Assembly (NCBI GenBank): GCA_934481325.1
Contig: CAKSPL010000076.1
Coordinates: 1 to 6,303 of the forward strand
Reading direction: 5' to 3'
Source: an uncultured Eubacteriales bacterium
GTDB taxonomy: Bacteria > Bacillota > Clostridia > Oscillospirales > CAG-272
DNA: 6,303 bases
A program made the position numbers and the translations under genes. Positions 1-5,900 of the stretch are shown piece after piece (the first letter of the stretch is position 1; every line of letters begins with the position of its first letter). A model generated the notes under the pieces. The model was not told the DNA's origin. It ran no database searches and was given only the letters and a program-made list of their open reading frames with translations.

Positions 1-350
1 GCATACCTGCGGATGCGCTCCTGCCGCTCGGCAGTGCCAACGCCGAACACGTCGGCAATAAAGGCAAGATATTTTGCCCCGGTCATATAATCGTAAAGAT
101 CGGGGTTATCGGGAATATAGGCAATCTGCCTTTTGCAGGCAAGCGGTTCGGTTCTCACGGATCTGCCGCCCACGGTAATTTCTCCCCCGTCAAATTGCAG
201 AATCCCGACCACCGCTTTCAGGGTAGTGGTTTTCCCGGCACCGTTGTGTCCGATAAACCCGTAAATTTCACCCGGCAGGATGTGAAGGCTGAGATCGTCC
301 ACCGCCTTTTTGTCGCCGTAGCTTTTGGTCAGATGTTGAATGTCAAGCAT
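1..350 (-). CDS. ABC transporter ATP-binding subunit, N-terminal part (runs off left edge)
   Basis: This is the nucleotide-binding subunit of an ABC transporter, probably of an ABC-2-like exporter; the permease would lie beyond the edge. The 116 complete codons seen show an A-loop tyrosine (Tyr11, in TKSYG), a Walker A motif GHNGAGKTT at residues 34-42, and the Q-loop region IAYIPDNPDLYDYMTG at 76-91. The usual Q-loop glutamine appears to be Asp81; similar replacements are known in EcsA-like subunits. The signature motif, Walker B and H-loop lie outside the window, so activity cannot be judged. The ATG at 348-350 is preceded by AAAGGAG (357-363) with a 6-base gap. Only 13 bases separate it from the stop codon of the TetR gene upstream, so the two are very likely co-transcribed and the transporter is probably under that regulator. 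The substrate cannot be told from this part. The family call is secure; drug, peptide or lipid export is a guess. Confidence 0.93.
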   Translation of the reverse strand, partial: MLDIQHLTKSYGDKKAVDDLSLHILPGEIYGFIGHNGAGKTTTLKAVVGILQFDGGEITVGGRSVRTEPLACKRQIAYIPDNPDLYDYMTGAKYLAFIADVFGVGTAERQERIRRY

Positions 351-356
351 GAAATT

Positions 357-363
357 CTCCTTT
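357..363 (-). promoter_or_regulatory. Ribosome binding site of the ABC transporter gene
   Basis: AAAGGAG lies 6 bases before the ATG at 350 and directly abuts the TGA stop (364-366) of the TetR gene. This tight packing suggests translational coupling within one transcript. Confidence 0.8.
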
Positions 364-1008
364 TCAGTCGGTTTTGGGTTCATTTTTGATTTGATGGTAG
401 GTACGGTAAAACAATCCGATATGCGCGCTCAGTTTTTCCAGGCACTCCGCCTCCCGCTCGGGTTGACGGTCACACACACCAAGCAACACCATTACGGGAG
501 CCATATACATCAACGCGACGCTGTCCGCATCCGCCTTTTTCAGCTCCCCCACCTCCATCAGCTTCACAAACAGCTCCCGATGATAGCGCACCAGCCGTTC
601 CACATACCGTTCGGTATACATCTGTGCCAGCCGGGGGGAGCTAAACTGCTCAATGGTCAGCATCCGCCGAAACGCGCTGACGCGGGAATCGTGAAGCGAA
701 TAAAGGAAAATCTCCCGCACCTTTTCCGCAAGGCTCTTCTCGGTGATTCCGGTAAACACGGATACATCCTTTTGGAAATTGCCCACGTGAACCGAAATCC
801 CTGCCGTAAATGCGTCATATCTGCGCTCGGTATCCTCCACAATCGCATCAAAAATCGCTTTTTTACCCGTAAAATGGTTATAAAGCGACGGCGCACGGAT
901 GCCGACCGCCGCCGCGATCTCCCCTACGCTGACTGCATCGTATCCCCGTGCCGCAAACAGCGTAAGTGCCGCCTCGATAATTTTGTTTTTGGTATCTTCC
1001 TGCTTCAT
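364..1008 (-). CDS. TetR/AcrR-family transcriptional regulator
   Basis: This is a 214-residue DNA-binding repressor-type protein, a normal length for the TetR family. Residues 7-53 form the conserved N-terminal domain: a first helix (IIEAALTLFAARGYDAVSV), then a helix-turn-helix with EIAAAVGI and the recognition segment APSLYNHF at 39-46, followed by GKKAIFDAI. The rest is the variable helical ligand and dimerisation domain, with several Met, Phe and Tyr residues but no recognisable ligand motif. I chose the ATG at 1006-1008 because GAGG (1015-1018) lies 6 bases upstream. A GTG four codons earlier (1018-1020) has no ribosome binding site and would overlap the expected transcription start. The gene is first in a two-gene unit with an ABC transporter ATPase 13 bases downstream. 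A palindrome over its own promoter suggests it represses itself and the transporter until an effector binds. The effector is unknown. Confidence 0.95.
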   Translation of the reverse strand: MKQEDTKNKIIEAALTLFAARGYDAVSVGEIAAAVGIRAPSLYNHFTGKKAIFDAIVEDTERRYDAFTAGISVHVGNFQKDVSVFTGITEKSLAEKVREIFLYSLHDSRVSAFRRMLTIEQFSSPRLAQMYTERYVERLVRYHRELFVKLMEVGELKKADADSVALMYMAPVMVLLGVCDRQPEREAECLEKLSAHIGLFYRTYHQIKNEPKTD

Positions 1009-1014
1009 ACGGTT

Positions 1015-1018
1015 CCTC
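1015..1018 (-). promoter_or_regulatory. Ribosome binding site deciding the TetR start
   Basis: GAGG, followed by AACCGT and then ATG, gives a 6-base spacing to the start at 1008. It supports the ATG over the GTG at 1020, which overlaps this site. Confidence 0.7.
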
Positions 1019-1020
1019 AC

Positions 1021-1036
1021 AAACTAACATTCGTTT
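1021..1036 (-). promoter_or_regulatory. Candidate TetR operator (imperfect palindrome)
   Basis: AAACGAATGTTAGTTT is an inverted repeat in which 12 of 16 positions agree with the reverse complement (AAAC.AA..TT.GTTT). It begins two bases downstream of the -10 box and covers the expected transcription start. That is the usual place for an autoregulatory TetR-family operator. The size and symmetry fit the family; binding by this particular protein is inferred. Confidence 0.6.
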
Positions 1037-1038
1037 AC

Positions 1039-1067
1039 ATTATAACGCTTTCCCGCAGCTTTGTCAA
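1039..1067 (-). promoter_or_regulatory. Consensus sigma-A/sigma-70 promoter of the TetR-ABC unit
   Basis: The -35 box TTGACA is at 1062-1067 and the -10 box TATAAT at 1039-1044, separated by exactly 17 bases. Both boxes are perfect consensus. The expected start, near 1030-1033, gives a leader of about 22-25 bases that holds the ribosome binding site. Such a strong core promoter makes most sense if it is held down by a repressor, which fits the overlapping palindrome. Confidence 0.88.
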
Positions 1068-1117
1068 GCGGTGAGAAAAAATTCAACGGGTTTTCTCCGG
1101 GCTTCTCCGGATTCTGC

Positions 1118-1144
1118 AAAAAGGGGTTGCCTTCCGGCAACCCC
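1118..1144 (-). terminator. Rho-independent terminator after the RyR gene
   Basis: On the minus strand, a perfect 9-base-pair stem (GGGGTTGCC / GGCAACCCC) with a GGAA loop is followed at once by five T residues (1118-1122). It starts a few bases after the TGA stop of the RyR-domain gene (1152-1154). It ends that transcript and separates it from the TetR promoter about 50 bases further on. An A-rich, G-rich flank (AAAG, 1145-1148) precedes the stem, but there is only partial pairing potential to make it work in the opposite direction. Confidence 0.88.
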
Positions 1145-1151
1145 CTTTGGT

Positions 1152-2915
1152 TCAGTCATCGTCCTTTGCCTGCTCCTTTGGCGGCAATTTGTCAAATTCA
1201 ATCAGGCAGGGATGCATTTTGGCAAGATCATTGCGCACGGGGGCGTACACATACCCCTCGGAACGCATATATGCATTCCAGCGTTGATGCTCCAACCGCC
1301 GGATTGCCCACTTATCCTTTTCGCTTCTCTCCTCTGGCGGCACGTCCGCACCCGGAACTCCGCAATAGATTTTATATTTTTTGTGGATTGCGGATGCGAC
1401 GGAGGAGCGGTAGCAATACTCGCTTTGCCAGAACTGCTGTTCGGTTTCCTTTTTCTTTTCCTTATCCCACTTCATATGGCGGGCAAGAGCTTCCGCCTCC
1501 AGCTCGGAGGAAAGAATATTTGCCTCGGAAAACTCGTTTTCGGTGCCGCCGACAAACGAAATCCGATACGGCTGCCCCTTGAAGTTGCAAAGCTGTTTTT
1601 CCTTTTGGCTGAGTGTGGGAATCGCCTCCCCGTTCTCGGTGACCGCAAAAATCACAGGGGACTGTGCGCTCCGCTCCGCCAGCATCCGTAGCTTTACGGC
1701 AATCCGAATATTCGTTTCATCGGAGCCGAGCGAAACAAACGCAAAGCTGACCCGCTCAATCGAGGATACCTTCTCATCAAATTCACTGCTTTCCACGCGC
1801 GGAATGCAATGGAACACAATCTGATAGCACGCGTCCTCCCCGGTGCCGAATTTGCCGTTATGCTTTTTGTCCAGCAGCTCGGGGCAAAGTGCCTCCATTT
1901 CCTGTTGCTCTGCCACCGTACGGCAAAAGGCGTGTACGGTCAGCCGATAGCCGATCATCTGGCAGAACCACGGGAGCGCGCGCAGCATCTCTTTTCCTCT
2001 TGCGTCAAGCCCCACGACCAGTGCATTGATTTCTTTTTCCTCACCCACGGGCACGGCACTGTCAAAAATTTCGTTGCCGCGTTCATAAAGGAGAGTAGCA
2101 ACCATCTTTTGGGCAACGTTTACCCGTTGGAGAACGACCTTGCCGCAGTCCGTATTTTCCAGTGCGATGCGCCCGCTCTCGCTGTCGGAAAAGACATACA
2201 CGCGTACAGAATCCCGCTCACGATAGCGGGTTGCCAGCTCCACCGCCTCATCAATATTTCTCGTGTCATCCTCTCCGATCAGGAAAAAGGACATTTGCGC
2301 CTTGCGGCTGTGACACCCGAAGTTGACGGTGGAAATGCCGCTTTCAAACAGCAGAAAATCAGGGGGGCAATTCTCGGCATTTTTATCCCGCTCCTCATCG
2401 CCGACACCCGCAAATACAATCAGGCATTTCGGATTTTTCCTTTTCAGATCCTTTGCCAGTGCAAGAGACTTGGCATTCAGCTCCGAAAACGCATACACCG
2501 GTGCGAAAAAGCGGAAGAAATACGCCCGCCGCGCCACATAATTGCGGAAAAAGCTCAACACCACACTGAAGGTCATAATCGGTGCGGCGAGATACAGAAT
2601 CGCGGCAAGAATCCAATACGCTAAGCGGAAAGGCTGTGTCAGCTCTGCGGTGGCGGCAATCATCAAAGAGAAATCATCGTCCAGTACAAACAGCCGGAAG
2701 GTATTGTGCACCGCCAACAGCAAGGCGCGTAAGCCGCCCTCCTCGGTTTCGCCAAAGCACACCGGGTACAGCACGGCAATCGCCGCCAGTGCAACACCGC
2801 CAATCACGATATACGAGGTTCGGTTGCCACCGGAACGCTTCCGGTAAGCCTGAGCCAACAGTGCTGTGACGGCAATGATTGCAAGGGAGGTTGCAAAACA
2901 AATTTTCCAGATCAT
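1152..2915 (-). CDS. Membrane-anchored protein with TrkA-N-like Rossmann regions and a C-terminal RyR domain
   Basis: The 587-residue protein has hydrophobic helices at about 5-24, 35-54 and 98-122. Basic clusters after the first (YRKR) and third (RNYVARR) predict an outside N-terminus, an acidic outer loop (55-95) and a cytoplasmic body from 124 on. The body shows two alpha/beta regions. Residues 141-280 contain KCLIVFAGVGD. Residues 296-430 open with INALVVGLDARG, a glycine-rich loop like those of NAD- or nucleotide-binding TrkA-N domains, and include FAFVSLGSDETNIRIAVKLR. The C-terminus (about 495-587) resembles bacterial RyR domains: YRSSVASAIHKKY, then LEHQRWNAYMRSEGYVYAP, then KMHPCLIEFDKLPPKEQ, ending where the domain normally ends. 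RyR domains with TrkA-like partners are known in prokaryotes and are proposed to bind nucleotide-derived ligands. The function here is unproven. The start ATG has AGGA 5 bases upstream. The gene lies 49 bases after the giant gene, so they are probably co-transcribed. Confidence 0.85.
   Translation of the reverse strand: MIWKICFATSLAIIAVTALLAQAYRKRSGGNRTSYIVIGGVALAAIAVLYPVCFGETEEGGLRALLLAVHNTFRLFVLDDDFSLMIAATAELTQPFRLAYWILAAILYLAAPIMTFSVVLSFFRNYVARRAYFFRFFAPVYAFSELNAKSLALAKDLKRKNPKCLIVFAGVGDEERDKNAENCPPDFLLFESGISTVNFGCHSRKAQMSFFLIGEDDTRNIDEAVELATRYRERDSVRVYVFSDSESGRIALENTDCGKVVLQRVNVAQKMVATLLYERGNEIFDSAVPVGEEKEINALVVGLDARGKEMLRALPWFCQMIGYRLTVHAFCRTVAEQQEMEALCPELLDKKHNGKFGTGEDACYQIVFHCIPRVESSEFDEKVSSIERVSFAFVSLGSDETNIRIAVKLRMLAERSAQSPVIFAVTENGEAIPTLSQKEKQLCNFKGQPYRISFVGGTENEFSEANILSSELEAEALARHMKWDKEKKKETEQQFWQSEYCYRSSVASAIHKKYKIYCGVPGADVPPEERSEKDKWAIRRLEHQRWNAYMRSEGYVYAPVRNDLAKMHPCLIEFDKLPPKEQAKDDD
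1155..1433 (-). other. RyR-type domain region of the membrane protein
   Basis: Residues 495-587 carry the family pattern, seen by eye. A helix with SSVASAIH comes first. A second part follows with His543 and Trp546 (LEHQRW), the GY.YAPVR segment, HP at 568-569 and the FDKLP.KE tail. In eukaryotic ryanodine receptors this fold occurs as repeats; in bacteria it is usually a single terminal domain. Domain boundaries are approximate. Confidence 0.75.
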
Positions 2916-2918
2916 AAA

Positions 2919-2924
2919 TTTCCT
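2919..2924 (-). promoter_or_regulatory. Ribosome binding site of the RyR-domain gene
   Basis: AGGAAA lies just before the ATG at 2915; the AGGA core has a 5-base spacing. It is only a moderate match. It begins four bases after the foot of the intergenic hairpin, so the hairpin may influence access to it. Confidence 0.55.
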
Positions 2925-2928
2925 ATCC

Positions 2929-2948
2929 GGGGAGGCGCAAGCCTCCCC
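2929..2948 (-). other. Perfect intergenic hairpin between the giant gene and the RyR gene
   Basis: Two complementary arms, GGGGAGGC and GCCTCCCC, form an 8-base-pair, almost all-GC stem around a 4-base loop (TTGC in the minus-strand RNA). No T-run follows; the sequence after it is GGATAGGAAATTT and then the ATG of the next gene. It is therefore not a standard terminator. It may tune expression between the two genes by stabilising the 3' end of an upstream fragment, directing processing, or setting ribosome access. Confidence 0.7.
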
Positions 2949-2964
2949 TGTTCAGTGGTGAATC

Positions 2965-5900
2965 TTACCCTTTTTTGTTTTTCCCTGTGGGAAAATAGTA
3001 TGCTGTGGGCCTTCCCTTTACGCAACAAATGTCACAAGAACTCCAATCCAACAACGCCCGCGCTTTCTTTTTCTTGACGAGGCGCGCCTGCGCGCGGCGG
3101 AGAAGATCGTATAATTTTCCGTCACTTTGCAACTTGCTTACCATATAATCCCGCAGGGATTCGTCCGCGCAGCGGAAGCAGATGCAGAAATCGCCCATTT
3201 CCTTGGGGTCGTACTGCAAGGCGGAACGCACCATCAGGTCAACCAGCTTTTCCTCGTCATACCGAACAAAATACGCATCGTTCCGGCGGAAATACTCGTG
3301 CCTGGTAGCGGTAAACTCCTCCAAATCCGGGTAATACTTTTTCCGCGGTTCATGCGACGTACGCTCATTGGGACCGGTTTGTACGAATTCCCGATACGGC
3401 ACGCAGAAATAATTATACAAAATCCTGCCACGATAGGCTTCCCCGGTACTGGTATTGGACTGATCACCCCAGGTAGCATCGAGATAATAACAGTATTTGC
3501 CCAGCCGCAACACATTAAAGGCGTGACAGGCAGTACCTGACGCATCAACCTCACTTGTGACGCAAGCACAGCTGATACCGACCGACTGCATCAGGTATTG
3601 CATTGCCACGGCATAACCCGCGCAAACCACCTTGTGCTCCACCAGCGCGCCGTAAAGCGAGCGCAGATTGTCATCCGATTTCGCATCATTACCTGCGCCG
3701 CTGTTCAGCCCGATGCCGTCATAATCCAGCTTCAGAATCAGACGGCGATAGATGGTCAGGCACGCGTCAATCGGTTTTGTCCTTCTCGTAATGCCGCGGG
3801 TAAACTCCTTTGCCCCCTCTGCCAGTTGGCGGCGTTTGCGCTTAATTTGCGCAATATCAACGTCCCCGTTTTCGTCCAGACACCGGAAAATCAAACGAAC
3901 AATCTGACTGTTCCACGCAAAATTCTGCACCCAAAAGAGCTCCGGCCAGTCTTCTGTCACATAATCGAAAATCCGTGTGACATCGTCATCCGATACCCCC
4001 TCGCGGGAAATCGGACCGTTGTCGTATGCAAACGCGTGGCGCACCATCTCATTGTACAGGCGGATTTTCGGATTTTTTGCCTCTTCCTCGTCGTAGATTT
4101 TCTTTTTCAGCCTTGCCTTTTTTTTCTGCTCCGGGGTCAGTTTTTTCTTTTCCCGCGGTTTCTTTTCGGTTTCCTTCGGCTCCTTGCCGTCCTCATCCGT
4201 CTCGTTGCCGCCGGGCGTTTCGTCACCTTTGGGCTTCTTTTTATCCTTCGGTTTCTTCTTGTCCTCGGGTTTTTCGTCCTCGGGCTTTTCGTCCTCGGGC
4301 TTTTCGTCGTCCTTCGGCGTTTTCTTTTTGCGCTTGAACAGGTCAAACAGCGAGTGCTTTTCCCGGGGCTTTTTGCCGGCGGGGTCTTCCTCGGTTTTCT
4401 CCTCCGGGGTTTCGTCCTCCGGATTCTCCTCCGGGGTTTCGCCCTCCGGGTTCTCGGAAATTTCCTCGCCGTCCTCACCGACGGGCGGTGCATTCGGAAG
4501 AATCCGCTCCACCCGGATGATTTCGCCGGAATCGCTCGGTCCGCAGTTCACATCTTCCTCCATACCGGGAATCCCGTTTTCGTCCCCGTCGTTTTCCAGT
4601 TCGTCCAAAGAATCGTCGTCCAGCTGATCGCGATCGTCATCCGAGAGCAAATCTTCCTGGTCGGTAGCGCGCACGCCGCGCAGGTAACTCTTCCAGAATC
4701 TCGGAACCTTGTTGGGGTTGTACAATCCGTTGGAATAAGTCCCGTCGCCGGTGCCGCCGTCCTCTCCGTCGTCCTCTTCCTTGAGCAGTTGAGCCTGCCG
4801 CATCAGGAACGCAAAGCTGGTGCGCTTTACAGTGGATTCCTCATCGGTTTCGCCGTCGGTTCCGTCACCGTCGTCCTCACCGTCCTCACCATCCTCACCG
4901 TCCTCGCGCACGGGAGTTTCGTCGCGATGATGGACATAACCGTCAATCTCGTCCACCTCACCGCGCAGACCCTTTTGCAGAGCGTGATAAATCCAATTTG
5001 CGCTTTCTTCCTTGCCCTCGGTTTTCAGGAACAGCAATTCCTCAAAATAAAGCTGTCCGTTGGCATAGGGAATCAACAGCTCGTTATCCGACTGCCACAG
5101 CGAAATCAGCGCACGCAGGAGCGATACCCGCACGTTTGTCTCGGGGGAATCCTTCTCCACGTAAACGGTGTGCTTGTCATAGTCCAGCCGATAGTAATTC
5201 TCGCTGAAAACCTCCTCCTCGCCAAGGTCATACACCTTGTCAAATTCCGCGGTCATCGGCGGGAAAGCCACCTCGGGATATGCCTTGTGCAGATAGCTGT
5301 AGGTGTCTTTGAGCAGTTGCTTCAGCCGCTCCTCCTCACGCACCACGCCAAAGCAATCCACACAGATGTAACGGTGATGGTCAAACAGCGCATATCTGCC
5401 GCTTTCCACAATTCTGTGGCAGAATGCACAACGGCGGGGATTTGCCAGTGCCTCAAAGTGATCGGCGGTGTCGTAGTCCTCCGCGCCGTCATCGCTCAGG
5501 CGCAAGCCGAAGTTTTTCAGCAGCTTGCGGCACCCCTCCGGGTCAAAGCAATCCGACAGCTTTTCCTCCCCGAAATAGATGTATACGCCGGGCTTGCCGC
5601 ATTTATCCAGCCATTGCAGGTAGGAATAGATATGCGACAGAAATTCCTGCATATAATGCGCCTTGCCGTCATAGAACCAGTCCAGCACGCCGATATCTTC
5701 TTCGCAGTCGTTGATGAAATAGAACTGCATCCGATGGTCGTCCTCCTCGCAGATACAATGCTCCGCAAGGTAAGGATACAGCGCACGAATCCGGTTTTCC
5801 GGCGCACCGTCCGCACTCCACGGCTCGGCAATCGGCTCCTTCAAAACGGGGCAAACGGCGATCATCCGATACGCTTTGGGGAAGATGGTTTTGATAAATT

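Noticed and set aside
1018..1020. GTG as the TetR start
   Set aside because: It overlaps the ribosome binding site of the better ATG at 1008 and would leave only about a 10-base leader from the predicted transcription start, without a ribosome binding site.
340..1074. Long plus-strand open frame opposite the TetR gene
   Set aside because: The minus strand encodes a clear TetR protein with its own promoter and ribosome binding site. The plus-strand translation is rich in His, Arg and Pro and shows no family pattern.
1093..1112. Short direct repeat (TTCTCCGG twice) and weak TCCGG/CCGGA inverted repeat between the terminator and the TetR promoter
   Set aside because: The matches are only 5 to 8 bases and no known site type fits; they could easily arise by chance.
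1809..2624. 271-codon plus-strand open frame opposite the RyR gene
   Set aside because: It is antisense to a well-supported coding gene, has no recognisable domain, and no convincing ribosome binding site was seen.
2929..2948. Intergenic hairpin as a rho-independent terminator
   Set aside because: No T-run follows the stem in either direction, and the next gene begins 14 bases after it on the same strand.
4228..4308. CRISPR-like array
   Set aside because: The units are 15-18 bases, directly adjacent with no spacers, and in frame inside a coding region.
4137..4627. Low-complexity Ser/Phe-rich (plus) and Arg/Lys-rich (minus, other frame) open frames
   Set aside because: They are by-products of the repetitive linker codons of the giant gene. 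Their composition follows the repeats and they lack start signals.
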